This document shows, in pieces, positions 1 through 11,292 of a stretch of DNA of 64,000 bases. Below the pieces are notes generated by a model. It worked only from the letters and a program-made list of their open reading frames with translations. It was not told the origin of the DNA and did no database searches. The position numbers were made by a program, and so were the translations under genes. The number at the start of each line of letters is the position of its first letter. Within the stretch, counting starts at the first letter, position 1. This stretch comes from Zoogloea sp. (GTDB taxonomy: Bacteria > Pseudomonadota > Gammaproteobacteria > Burkholderiales > Rhodocyclaceae), in the NCBI RefSeq assembly GCF_023150065.1, contig NZ_JAKLLN010000002.1, forward strand, positions 124,001 to 188,000, in the 5' to 3' direction.

Positions 1-49
1 GGACTGGCGACACGTCCGCACCAGACTGAGGTCGGATCCGTGCGGGCGG

Positions 50-3138
<3,089 letters not shown>

Positions 3139-3142
<4 letters not shown>

Positions 3143-4185
3143 TCCTCTTCGTCCTGAAAGCGTTCCCGTACGGCCAGCACGCCGGCCCATTGGTCGAGGA
3201 AGGCGTCGACGCAGTCGGGGTCGAAGTGCTGCCCGCGTTCCGTCTTCAGGAAGTCGACCGCCCGCTCGATCTCCCAGGCCGGCTTGTAGGGGCGTGCGGA
3301 GGTGAGGGCGTCGAAGACATCGGCCACGGCGACGATGCGCCCCACCAGGGGAATCGCCTCCCCGGCGAGCCCGGAGGGGTAGCCGCTGCCGTTGAATTTC
3401 TCGTGATGGCTGAGGGCGATCTCGGCGGCCAGCTGGATCATCGGAGAGGAGGAGCCCTTGAGGATGTCGTAGCCGATGGTGGCGTGGCGCCGCATGATGG
3501 CCATTTCCTCGTCGGTGAGGCGCCCGGGCTTGAGGAGGATGTGGTCGGGCGTGCCGACCTTGCCGACGTCGTGCATGGGGGCTGCGCTCAGGAGGCGCTC
3601 GCACAGCTCAGGGTCGAGGCCCAGGCGTTGGGCGATGAGCTCGGAGTAGTGGGCCATGCGCAGGATGTGGGCGCCGGTTTCCGGGTCGCGGAACTCGGCG
3701 GCGCGGGCCAGGCGGGCGATGGTTTCGCGCTCGCGGGCAACGATGTCGGCGGTCTGGCGGCGGACTTCGGTCTGGAGGTCGTCGTTCCAGGTACGCAGGC
3801 GAGTGTGGCTGCTGCGCAGGGCCAGCATGGTACGCACCCGGGGGTCGAACTCGTGGCGGTCGATGGGCTTGGTCAGGAAGTCATTGGCCCCGGCGGTGAG
3901 GCTCTGGTAGCGGACTTCCTTCTCATGGGCCGCGGTGACCATCAGGATGGGCACCACGTCGGCCGGATGCAGCTGGCGCACGGCGTTGATGAACTCGATG
4001 CCGTTGAGGTCGGGCATCATGTAATCGACGATGATCAGATCGGGCTCATGGCTTTCGCACCATTTGAGCCCCTCGAGCGGTGACGTGAAGCACACGATCT
4101 CGGTGCCGGCCGGCGTGAGCTTGCGAACCAGCGCCTGGATCAGGGTCAGGTTGAGGGGGGTGTCATCAACGATGGCTATGGCCAT
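3139..4185 (-). CDS. Response regulator with HD-GYP (c-di-GMP phosphodiesterase) output domain
   Basis: 348-residue two-domain protein. The N-terminal receiver has the acidic pair VDD (6-8), acceptor D54 (IIVDYMMPD) and K106 (TKP). The C-terminal HD-GYP domain has the HD pair H205-D206 (MHDVGK), HHEK at 260-263 and GSGYP at 266-270, so the residues expected for a metal-dependent cyclic-di-GMP phosphodiesterase are present. Known family members hydrolyse c-di-GMP to pGpG or GMP and usually favour motility. The gene lies between two kinases: 53 bases after the PAS kinase gene, and overlapping the following hybrid kinase by ATGA. It is downstream of fliR in the same direction. Regulation of flagellar function by phosphorylation-controlled c-di-GMP breakdown is inference; the domain assignment is secure. 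Confidence 0.95.
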
Positions 4186-4238
4186 GGGGGCTCCGGTGGG
4201 ACGGGGCGCAAAGGCCTGTCCCGGTGACTTGGGCGATG

Positions 4239-6476
4239 TCAGATTATCGGCCCGAAGTCCTCGAAGTTAAGTGGGGGCCGGTCATGAACCGGAATGGCCA
4301 TGGCGTTTTCGTGGGCGCCGTCCGCCGGGGCCGTGAAAGGCAGTAGCAGGGTGAAGCGGGTGCCGGTGCCGGGTGTACTCTGGACGTCTATCTGCCCCCC
4401 CAGGGTGCGGGTGACGAGGTTGTACACGATGTACAGGCCGAGTCCGCTGCCCCCCTTGCCGAGGCGGGTTGTGAAGAAGGGGTCGAAGATGCGCTGCAGG
4501 CTGGCGCTGTCTATCCCGTTGCCGTTGTCGGTGATGCGGATGCGCACGTTGTCGGGGCCGGCCTGGGTGGTGACGGTGATGTGGCCGTCGGGGCGTTCGG
4601 CAAAGGCATGGGTCAGGGCATTGCTGACCAGGTTGGTGAGGATCTGACCGAGGGCGCCGGGGTAGCTGTCCATCTGGAGCGCTTCTGCCGGGGCGATGTC
4701 GAGGGTGCAGTGGGTGCCTTTGAGCATGGGGCCGAGGGTGACCGCGATCTCGTGGAGCATTTCGCCCAGCTCAAAGGAGCGGCGGTTCTCGCTGCTCTGG
4801 TCGACGGCCACCTGCTTGAAGCTGCGAACCAGTTCCTGGGCGCGTTGCAGGCTGCGCATCAGCAGCTCGCCGGCCTCCCGGGCATTCTCCATGTAGGCAT
4901 CGAAACTGCTGCGACGCAGCCCGCCGGAGGCGAATTCCCGGGTCATCTCTTCGGTGCGGGCGGCGAGGGTGGTAGCGACGGTGACGCTGTTGCCGATGGG
5001 GGTGTTGAGTTCGTGGGCGATGCCGGCCACGAGGGCGCCGAGGGCGGCCAGTTTTTCGCTGCGCACCAGCCCGTCCCGGGCCTGGTGCAGGGTTTCGAGG
5101 GCGCTCTGCAGTTCGGCGGTGCGCTCCTCCACCCGCCGTTCCAGCCCCTCGTTGAGTTCTTCGATGTGCCCCTGGACCCGTCGCAGCTCCGAGATATCCA
5201 CCAGGGACCACAGCCCGCAGTCCTCGCCATTGATGCGCAGGCGACACCCGGACACCAGGCAGGTGGCGATCTCGTCGCGGCCCCGGGGGCGGATGCGGAC
5301 TTCCCGCTGGGCCACGATCTCGTCCCGGGCAATGCGGGCGTAGAGATCGTCGTAGACCTCGGAGTCCACCCAGAAGCCGAGCTCGCCAGTGCTCCGGGTG
5401 AGTACGGCGCTGCGTTCGAGCCCGAACAGGTTCTCCCAGGCAGGGTTGGCGTCCACGTGGGTACGGTCGGCCAGCCGGGTCACGGACGTGGCCACGGGAG
5501 CCGAGGCGAAAATGCGCGAGAACTTGGCCTGGCTCTCCTGCAGGGCCTCGTCGGCAGCTTTCTGCTCGGATACGTCGCGGACGATGGCGATGAGGCAGGT
5601 CTGGCCTTCGATGACCACGGTGGAGGCATTGAGCAGGCAGTGACGCCGCAGCCCCTCGCGGGTGCCGATGGTGCAGGGAAAGTTGCGCAGGGCGCCGTGC
5701 TGGCTGACCAGCTCCACCACGGCCGCCCGCTCTTCGGGGATGGGCCACAGGCCGAGGTTCAGGGAGGTGGTGCCGATGGACTCTTCCCGCGACCAGCCGA
5801 CCAGCTGGATGAAGGCCTGGTTGACCTCGAGGATGGTGCCGTCGGAAAGGCGGCTGATGGTGATGTAGTCGGGGCTGCAGTGGAAGGCCGCGGAGAACAT
5901 GGCCTCGGAGATGCGCTGGGCTTCGGCGGCGGAGCGTTCGGCGCGTTCGAGACGCATCTGCTCGCTGATGTCACGGAACACGGTGAGGATGCAGGCCTGC
6001 TTGCCGATGGACAGCAGCCGCGCCCGGGCCAGGGTTTCCAGGGTGTGTCCGTCCCGGTTGCGCAGGGTCACGGGGCGGTTGTGGACGACTTCACCGGCAC
6101 GCAGCAGGGTGTCCATCTCGATCTCGTCTTCCGGCCGGGCCCACAGGCCGAAATCCCGCCCGCGCTGGCCGAGCCCCTGTTCCCGGGTGTAGCCCAGCAG
6201 GGTGCTCCAGTTGTGGTTCATGTCGATCAGGCGCGCGTCGTCGAGGCGGGTCAGGGTGACGAGATCGGGCAGAAAGCGGAACACCGCGGAAAAGCGATCA
6301 TGTGCAGCGTCGAGGGCTTCTTCGGCACTGCAGCGGCGCGCCTGCTCGGTCTGCAGGGCGGTGGCCAGATCGGCCGCGGAACGCCTGGCCGCGCTCAGCT
6401 GTCGCCAGCCGAGGCCAAGCCCGATGAGCGCGAGCAGGCTGGTGGCGAGCAGCGCGGTGACGGCCACGGAGATCAT
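4239..6476 (-). CDS. Multi-PAS sensor histidine kinase
   Basis: 745 residues. An N-terminal hydrophobic segment (about 4-24) is followed by three PAS-like repeats (roughly 55-180, 185-310, 315-435), each ending in an RDISEQ/RDVSEQ/VDISEL-type linker, then a coiled coil (about 430-475), a HisKA with acceptor H488 (AHELNTPIG) and a C-terminal ATPase with NLVSNA, DNGNGID and GGSGLGLYI. There is no receiver domain. The HELNTP form of the H-box is typical of cytosolic PAS kinases of the HWE-unrelated HPK4-like group. The start ATG at 6476 overlaps the fliR stop by ATGA, so translation is probably coupled to the flagellar export gate gene. The likely partner is the adjacent HD-GYP response regulator, whose start is 53 bases downstream. 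Ligand unknown; PAS repeats could sense redox state, oxygen or small molecules. Confidence 0.93.
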   Translation of the reverse strand: MISVAVTALLATSLLALIGLGLGWRQLSAARRSAADLATALQTEQARRCSAEEALDAAHDRFSAVFRFLPDLVTLTRLDDARLIDMNHNWSTLLGYTREQGLGQRGRDFGLWARPEDEIEMDTLLRAGEVVHNRPVTLRNRDGHTLETLARARLLSIGKQACILTVFRDISEQMRLERAERSAAEAQRISEAMFSAAFHCSPDYITISRLSDGTILEVNQAFIQLVGWSREESIGTTSLNLGLWPIPEERAAVVELVSQHGALRNFPCTIGTREGLRRHCLLNASTVVIEGQTCLIAIVRDVSEQKAADEALQESQAKFSRIFASAPVATSVTRLADRTHVDANPAWENLFGLERSAVLTRSTGELGFWVDSEVYDDLYARIARDEIVAQREVRIRPRGRDEIATCLVSGCRLRINGEDCGLWSLVDISELRRVQGHIEELNEGLERRVEERTAELQSALETLHQARDGLVRSEKLAALGALVAGIAHELNTPIGNSVTVATTLAARTEEMTREFASGGLRRSSFDAYMENAREAGELLMRSLQRAQELVRSFKQVAVDQSSENRRSFELGEMLHEIAVTLGPMLKGTHCTLDIAPAEALQMDSYPGALGQILTNLVSNALTHAFAERPDGHITVTTQAGPDNVRIRITDNGNGIDSASLQRIFDPFFTTRLGKGGSGLGLYIVYNLVTRTLGGQIDVQSTPGTGTRFTLLLPFTAPADGAHENAMAIPVHDRPPLNFEDFGPII

Positions 6477-7276
6477 CGTGCCCCCGGGGGGGCCTGGTGA
6501 AGGGTGCGGAGGATACTCGCCATGGTGTCGAAACCCATGTCGTAGAAGCGTTGCAGCAAGGGCGCCATATGCCCGAGGGCAAGCAGCAGCACGACGAAGC
6601 CGACCGTCATGGTGATGGGAAAGCCGATGGCGAAGAGGTTCAGCTGCGGCGCGGCGCGGGTCAGGATGCCCAGGGCGATGTTGGTGATGAGCAGGGCGGT
6701 GACCACCGGCAGGGCCATCAGCAGACCGGAGGCGAAGATCGTGGCCCCGGAATGCACCAGCACCATCCAGCCTTCCTGGTGCAGGTCACCATTGCCGATC
6801 GGCAGCCATTCGAAGCTCCGGGCCAGGGTGTCGAGCATTACCAGGTGACCATTCAGGGAGAGGAATACGAGGGTCGCCAGCAGGGCCAGCAGCTCGGCCA
6901 CGACCGCCGTCTGTCCGCCGGCCATGGGGTCGAAGAAGGTGGCAAAGGAGAGGCCCATCTGCAGGCTGATGAGTTCGCCCATCAGGTCGAGGGCCGCAAA
7001 CACCACGCGCATGGCCAGGCCCATGGCGATGCCGATCAGGGTCTGCTCAAGGAGGATGAGCAGCCCGGCCCAGGAGTCGAGGGCAACATTGACCGTCACC
7101 GGGAAGGCCGGCGCGACGCCGAGGCCCACGGCCAGCCCGACCACCAGCTTGATGCGTCGGGGAAGGGCGTTGTTGCCGAACACGGGCCCCGCGCTGATCA
7201 GGCCGAGGACCCGGGCCAGGGGAAAGGCGAAAAGGGCCAGCCAGGCGTCGAGCTGGGCCGCGGTGACGGTGAGCAT
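6473..7276 (-). CDS. fliR: Flagellar export gate protein FliR
   Basis: 267-residue polytopic inner-membrane protein of the flagellar type III export gate, which forms the FliP5-Q4-R1 channel with FliP and FliQ. It starts MLTVTAAQLDAW and shows the family pattern: an N-terminal hairpin (LFAFPLARVLGL, GPVFGNNALP), then helices around 45-60, 70-95, 130-150, 175-205 and 210-240. Length matches typical FliR (about 260). It lies 13 bases after fliQ and is followed without a gap by a histidine kinase gene (ATGA overlap), whereas flhB would be the common neighbour in other bacteria. Assignment rests on sequence pattern plus the P-Q-R order. Confidence 0.96.
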   Translation of the reverse strand: MLTVTAAQLDAWLALFAFPLARVLGLISAGPVFGNNALPRRIKLVVGLAVGLGVAPAFPVTVNVALDSWAGLLILLEQTLIGIAMGLAMRVVFAALDLMGELISLQMGLSFATFFDPMAGGQTAVVAELLALLATLVFLSLNGHLVMLDTLARSFEWLPIGNGDLHQEGWMVLVHSGATIFASGLLMALPVVTALLITNIALGILTRAAPQLNLFAIGFPITMTVGFVVLLLALGHMAPLLQRFYDMGFDTMASILRTLHQAPPGAR

Positions 7277-7289
7277 GGGGTGGCCAGGC

Positions 7290-7559
7290 TCAGCCGATCA
7301 TGGCGGGGATGTTCTCGAAGAGACGCCGGATGAAGTCGGTCATCATGGTGATCATCCAAGGCCCGGCCAGCACCAGGGTGATGAAGGTGGCGATCAGCTT
7401 GGGCACGAAGGACAGGGTCTGCTCGTTGATCTGGGTGGCGGCCTGGAAGATGGAGATGATCAGGCCGGTGGCGAGGGCGGCGATGAACAGGGGCGCCGAG
7501 ACGAGCAGGGTGAGCTCGAGGGCCTGACGGCCCAGGTCGATGACGGTAGTGGGGGTCAC
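7290..7559 (-). CDS. fliQ: Flagellar export gate protein FliQ
   Basis: 89-residue protein with two membrane helices (about 16-40 and 53-75), the usual length and topology for FliQ of the flagellar type III secretion channel. Characteristic features are the N-terminal amphipathic segment with VIDLGRQALE, the loop around FQAATQINEQTLSFVPK and the C-terminal MTDFIRRLFENIP. It begins 9 bases after the fliP stop and ends 13 bases before fliR, consistent with one transcript. Confidence 0.97.
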   Translation of the reverse strand: MTPTTVIDLGRQALELTLLVSAPLFIAALATGLIISIFQAATQINEQTLSFVPKLIATFITLVLAGPWMITMMTDFIRRLFENIPAMIG

Positions 7560-7568
7560 GGGGCGCTC

Positions 7569-8315
7569 CTATCCGAAACTCTGCACGAGGGAGGCGATCA
7601 GCAGATTCCAGCCATCCACCAGCACGAAAAGCATGATCTTGAAGGGCAGGGCGACGATGGCCGGGCTCATCATCATCATGCCCATGGACATCAGCACCGA
7701 GGCCACGACCATGTCGATGATCAGGAAGGGGATGAAGACGATGAAGCCGATCTGGAAGGCGGTCTTCAGCTCGGAGGTGACGAAGGCCGGGATGACTACC
7801 CGCATGGGCAGGTCTTCGGCCTTGTCGACCCGGGGCGTCTTGGCGAGCTTGGAGAACAGGTTGAGATCGGGCTCGCGGACCTGTTTGAGCATGAAGGCCT
7901 TGACCGGTACGGTGGCCCGGTCGAGGGCTTCGTTGAAGGTGATGCGGTTCTCCGACAGGGGTTGCCAGGCCTCGGTGTAAACCTTGTCGATCACCGGGGA
8001 CATGATGAAGAAGGTGAGGAACAGGGACAGGCCGACGATGACCTGATTGGGGGGCGAGGTCTGGGTGCCCATGGCGTGGCGCAGCAGGGACATGACGATG
8101 ATGATCCGGGTGAAGCTGGTCGTCATCAGCACCAGGGCCGGCAGGAAGCTCAGGGAGGTGAGCAGCAGCAGGGTCTGGATGGACAGGCTGTACTGGGTGC
8201 CACCACCACCCGTGGGTGTGGTGGTGAGGGCGGGCATGGCCTGGGCCAGAACGGGTAGGGGCGCCAGCAGAAGCAGCGGGCCAAGGCGCCGGAGCAGGAG
8301 GGAGAGGTGGTTCAT
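7569..8315 (-). CDS. fliP: Flagellar export gate protein FliP
   Basis: 248-residue core component of the flagellar type III export gate. The first 25 residues form a cleavable signal peptide (hydrophobic [16 protein letters not shown]), as known for FliP. Mature regions include [21 protein letters not shown], the conserved [12 protein letters not shown], and two C-terminal helices with the Met-rich loop [10 protein letters not shown]. The start codon overlaps the fliO stop (ATGA), indicating translational coupling. Length and motifs are standard. Confidence 0.97.
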   Translation of the reverse strand: MNHLSLLLRRLGPLLLLAPLPVLAQAMPALTTTPTGGGGTQYSLSIQTLLLLTSLSFLPALVLMTTSFTRIIIVMSLLRHAMGTQTSPPNQVIVGLSLFLTFFIMSPVIDKVYTEAWQPLSENRITFNEALDRATVPVKAFMLKQVREPDLNLFSKLAKTPRVDKAEDLPMRVVIPAFVTSELKTAFQIGFIVFIPFLIIDMVVASVLMSMGMMMMSPAIVALPFKIMLFVLVDGWNLLIASLVQSFG

Positions 8316-8728
8316 CGGGTGCGGCGTTCGAGGGTCTGCTTGAGCCAGGTCTGGAAGTCCTTGCCGCCAGGCATGGGGCTGCTGTTGCCGGGCGAGGGAA
8401 GATCGGTGGTGTCGAGGGTGTGGAGGGCGTTCACCCGCCCCGGGGCGACCCCGAGGACGAGGATCTTGTCGCCCACCTCCACCAGCACGACACGCTCCCG
8501 GGGGCCGACCGCCGTTGCGCCCCGCACCTTCAGCAGGGCGGCGCCCTGGGCGTTGCCTCCCCCTATCCGGCGGAGAACATGCAGGCTGGCGTAGAGCAGG
8601 CCGATCACCAGGCCCAGCCCGAGCAGCATCTGGACAACGCTCCCGGTGGTGTCGAAGGTGCCGCCGTCCGCGGCGAAGGCGGAACCGGTCAGAAAGAGCA
8701 GGCCGGCAGCAGGAAGCGGGAAAGACAT
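8312..8728 (-). CDS. fliO: Flagellar export chaperone-like membrane protein FliO
   Basis: 138 residues if started at the ATG at 8728. This start gives a clean signal-peptide-like N terminus ([19 protein letters not shown]) followed by a membrane helix ([21 protein letters not shown]) and a cytoplasmic FliO domain ([27 protein letters not shown]). FliO stabilises FliP during assembly of the export gate. A GTG at 8782 would add 18 residues of non-hydrophobic sequence, and no start has a clear ribosome binding site. It overlaps fliP by ATGA. Unlike the tight spacing elsewhere, 425 bases separate it from fliN, and that gap contains a plus-strand small gene. Confidence 0.9.
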   Translation of the reverse strand: MSFPLPAAGLLFLTGSAFAADGGTFDTTGSVVQMLLGLGLVIGLLYASLHVLRRIGGGNAQGAALLKVRGATAVGPRERVVLVEVGDKILVLGVAPGRVNALHTLDTTDLPSPGNSSPMPGGKDFQTWLKQTLERRTR

Positions 8729-8835
8729 GGGGGGCGGAAACCGTGGGGAGCCTGCCGCCAGCTTATCCGTGAGGGCCATCACGGAATGGGTCGATTAGGC
8801 ATGCAAAAGGGGCATATTTTTGTGCTTTGCGCCTT

Positions 8836-8865
8836 TTGCCGATGAACTGCATGATGTGCTATCAA
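8836..8865 (+). promoter_or_regulatory. Putative sigma70 promoter of the small plus-strand gene
   Basis: TTGCCG (8836-8841), an 18-base spacer and TATCAA (8860-8865) lie about 30 bases ahead of the ATG at 8898. The -35 matches consensus at 3-4 positions and the -10 at 4 positions, so this is a plausible rather than a proven promoter. It would direct transcription against the flanking fli genes. Confidence 0.4.
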
Positions 8866-8897
8866 TCAAAGCAGTGTCGGGTTCAGGAGGTGTGATC

Positions 8898-9116
8898 ATG
8901 TTGCTGTGGCATCGTGACATCCAGCCGGCGGCTGGCGCGTCTGAAGACAAGTTGCCGGAGGCGGCGTCCGGCAATGCTTATGAGGCCAAGCGTCAGCGGG
9001 CCCTGCAGATTCTCGGGGAACGCTGGTTGCTGCACCGGGCCAACGCTCCTGATCGGCAGCCGAACCGTTCGGTGCTGATGCGCCCAAGGGCTGGCGAAGC
9101 CGCCCCTGCGCGCTGA
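8898..9116 (+). CDS. Small hypothetical protein, antisense within the fli cluster
   Basis: I do not recognise this 72-residue protein. The ATG at 8898 follows a strong ribosome binding site (AGGAGG at 8885-8890, 7 bases away), which argues that it is translated; an earlier in-frame ATG at 8820 has no such site. The sequence is soluble, without a signal peptide or membrane helix. It has a basic central segment (AYEAKRQRALQILGERWLLH) likely to be helical and a basic, Pro/Arg-rich tail. It lies in the 425-base space between fliN and fliO and is transcribed in the opposite direction, with its own promoter-like sequence. It could be an unrelated insertion or a regulator of the surrounding genes; nothing in the sequence decides this. 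Confidence 0.65.
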   Translation: MLLWHRDIQPAAGASEDKLPEAASGNAYEAKRQRALQILGERWLLHRANAPDRQPNRSVLMRPRAGEAAPAR

Positions 9117-9153
9117 GGGCTGGGTGCCTGCCACCCGCGGCTTGGTGGCAGGT

Positions 9154-9612
9154 TCAGTTGCGGAGTTTGCGGATGCGTTCGGCCGGCGTGATGATGTCGG
9201 TCAGGCGGATCCCGAACTTGTCGTTGACCACTACCACTTCACCCTGGGCGATCAGGGTGCCATTCACCAGTACATCCATCGGCTCGCCGGCCAGGCCGTC
9301 GAGTTCCACCACCGATCCATGGGCCAGCTGCAGCAGGTTGCGGATGGCGATCTTGGTGCGTCCCAGTTCCACGGTGAGCTGCACCGGGATGTCCAGGATC
9401 ATGTCGTAGTCGTTGATCGAGCCGCCTTTGGCGCCGGCCTGGCCGAAATCGGGAAAGAGCTGGCTGGCGGGCTTCGCCTGGTAGGGGGAGCCATCGTCCT
9501 CGGCAGGCTCCGCCGGGTCGGTGAGCCCTTCCGCGGCCGCCTGCTCCTGCATGGCCGCAGCCCAGTCGTCGTCGCTGATCTGGTTTTCGTCGGGGGTGTC
9601 GGTTTCTGACAT
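9154..9612 (-). CDS. fliN: Flagellar motor switch protein FliN
   Basis: 152 residues. An acidic, Ala/Asp-rich N-terminal half (to about 60) precedes the SpoA (surface presentation of antigens) domain (about 70-150) with DIPVQLTVELGRTKI, LLQLAHGSVVELDGLAGEP and VNGTLIAQGEVVVVNDKFGIR, all typical of FliN. FliN forms the C-ring of the flagellar switch with FliM and FliG. It begins 9 bases after the fliM stop, with GAG a few bases ahead of the ATG. The N-terminal extension is longer than in the shortest family members but common in beta- and gammaproteobacteria. Confidence 0.97.
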   Translation of the reverse strand: MSETDTPDENQISDDDWAAAMQEQAAAEGLTDPAEPAEDDGSPYQAKPASQLFPDFGQAGAKGGSINDYDMILDIPVQLTVELGRTKIAIRNLLQLAHGSVVELDGLAGEPMDVLVNGTLIAQGEVVVVNDKFGIRLTDIITPAERIRKLRN

Positions 9613-9621
9613 GGTGTGCTC

Positions 9622-10614
9622 CTAGCCCTTGGCCGCGGTTTCTTCTTCCTGGGCCAGGAAGCGTTCGACCTTGAGGGCGTATTGACCGCGCTGGACGCCG
9701 TAGCGGCATTCCATGAACGGGATTCCGTCCACTTCCGCCTGTACGGTTTCCGGGATGTTGAGGGGAATCACGTCGCCCGGCTTCATCTGGACGATATCCC
9801 GCAGGGTGACCTTGGCGGTGCCCAGACGGGCCACCAGGGTGACTTCGGCGGTCTGCAGCTGTTTGCCCATCATGTTCACCCAGCGGTTGTCCTGGGTGAT
9901 GTGGTCGCTCTGCATGGTCGAGTAGAGCGTCTCGCGGATCGGCTCCAGCATCGAGTAGGGGAAGCAGAAGTGCATCTCCGCCTGAGAGCCGCCGAACTCC
10001 AGCGTGAACGAGGCCGCCACGACGATTTCGCTGGGCGTGGCGATGTTGGCGAACTGGGGGTTCATCTCCGAGCGGACGTACTCGAACTCCAGCTTCTGCA
10101 CGGGGGCCCAGGCCTTGGCGTACTCGTCGAAGGTGACCTTCAGCAGACCCTGGATGATGCGTTGTTCGGTGGGGGTGAAGTCGCGGCCTTCGACCCGGGT
10201 GTGGAAGCGGCCGTCGCCACCGAACAGGTTGTCCACCACCAGGAACACCAGGTTCGGGTCGAGAACGATGAGCCCCGTGCCACGCAGGGGCTTGGCGATG
10301 AACAGGTTGAGGTTGGTGGGTACGACCAGGTTGCGCACGAACTCGCTGAATTTCTGGACCTTGATGGGCCCCACCGAGACTTCGACGTTGCGGTGCATGT
10401 AAGTAAACATGCCGATGCGCAGATAGCGGGCGAAGCGCTCGTTGATGAGCTCCATGGTGGGCATGCGCCCACGCACGATGCGCTCCTGGGTGGCCAGGTT
10501 GTAGTCCCGGACCCCGCTGGTGTTCTCTTCTGCGTGCTCTGTGTCGTCACTCTCCCCGGTGACGCCCTTGAGCAGGGCATCCACCTCTTCCTGGGAGAGA
10601 AAGTCCTGGGCCAT
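9622..10614 (-). CDS. fliM: Flagellar motor switch protein FliM
   Basis: 330-residue C-ring protein. The N terminus MAQDFLSQEEVDALLKG is the conserved CheY-P binding segment. A central CheC-like domain (about 45-230) contains RNVEVSVGPIKVQKFSEF and the C-terminal SpoA domain (about 240-315) contains LRDIVQMKPGDVIPL. FliM receives phosphorylated CheY and switches rotation direction. It sits between fliL (12 bases upstream) and fliN (9 bases downstream). Standard length. Confidence 0.97.
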   Translation of the reverse strand: MAQDFLSQEEVDALLKGVTGESDDTEHAEENTSGVRDYNLATQERIVRGRMPTMELINERFARYLRIGMFTYMHRNVEVSVGPIKVQKFSEFVRNLVVPTNLNLFIAKPLRGTGLIVLDPNLVFLVVDNLFGGDGRFHTRVEGRDFTPTEQRIIQGLLKVTFDEYAKAWAPVQKLEFEYVRSEMNPQFANIATPSEIVVAASFTLEFGGSQAEMHFCFPYSMLEPIRETLYSTMQSDHITQDNRWVNMMGKQLQTAEVTLVARLGTAKVTLRDIVQMKPGDVIPLNIPETVQAEVDGIPFMECRYGVQRGQYALKVERFLAQEEETAAKG

Positions 10615-10626
10615 GACTAAACCCCG

Positions 10627-11199
10627 TTATTGCACGATGAACTGGTTGAACAGCACGGCAAGCACCGGCCCGTCGTCTTCGGGGCGGCTGCGCTTGTTTT
10701 TCTTCTTCGGGTTGGGGGCATAGCCGAGCACGTCGTTGGCTTCCTCCTTGATCTCGTCGGCAAGCTCCTCGCGGCCTTCCGAGCTGACCAAATCGGAGGG
10801 CTTCTTGGACGACAGCAGCATGATGATGCGGTGCTTCAGCTCGGGCATGTAGAGCTTCAGGGAGTCGCCCACCTTGGCGTCGGCAACCCGCAGGACCATG
10901 GTGGATTGCAGGAAGTGCTCACCCTCCTCGGGGGCCAGGTTGACGGTGAATTGCTCGAGCTGCACGAAGACCGGCGGCTTGGACGGATCCACCTTGACCT
11001 TGGGCGGCTCATGGGCGGCGGGCTCTTCTTCCGCGTCCTCACCTTCGGCGTGCTTCTTCTTGCCCATCATCATGAAAGCACCCGCGCCGGCAATTGCCAG
11101 CACCAGAACTGCCACGATGATGATGATCATCTTCTTCTTGCCACCCTTGGCGGGGGCTTCGCCTTCGGCGCTTTCAGCCTTGGCCGGTGCTTTCGACAT
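10627..11199 (-). CDS. fliL: Flagellar basal body-associated protein FliL
   Basis: 190 residues: a short basic cytoplasmic N terminus, one membrane helix (about 24-46, IIIIVAVLVLAIAGAGAFMM), an acidic linker (EGEDAEEEPAAHEPP) and the periplasmic FliL domain (about 70-190) with QLEQFTVNLAPEEGEHFLQ and LKHRIIMLLSSKKPSDL. FliL associates with the stator and supports torque under load. AAGGAG lies ahead of the ATG. There is a 93-base gap from fliK, without a recognisable sigma54 site. An insert near 165-178 (PNPKKKNKRSRPEDDG) is more charged than usual but does not break the domain. Confidence 0.95.
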   Translation of the reverse strand: MSKAPAKAESAEGEAPAKGGKKKMIIIIVAVLVLAIAGAGAFMMMGKKKHAEGEDAEEEPAAHEPPKVKVDPSKPPVFVQLEQFTVNLAPEEGEHFLQSTMVLRVADAKVGDSLKLYMPELKHRIIMLLSSKKPSDLVSSEGREELADEIKEEANDVLGYAPNPKKKNKRSRPEDDGPVLAVLFNQFIVQ

Positions 11200-11292
11200 G
11201 CTGGATCACTCCTTGTTTGCATCCATTGTTATCCACCACGGCTGCCCGGCAAGCGTTGAATAGGGGCATCACGGCCCGCCATTTGTGCCACT

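Noticed and set aside
3143-3604. Upstream extension of the hybrid kinase reading frame by 154 codons
   Set aside because: The sequence is Arg/Pro/His-rich, lies entirely over the HD-GYP gene in another frame, and the ATG at 3142 gives a proper membrane segment and an ATGA overlap.
4581-6500. 639-codon plus-strand frame opposite the PAS kinase
   Set aside because: Shadow frame; Gly/Ala/Asp/His-rich without motifs, while the minus strand encodes a full kinase.
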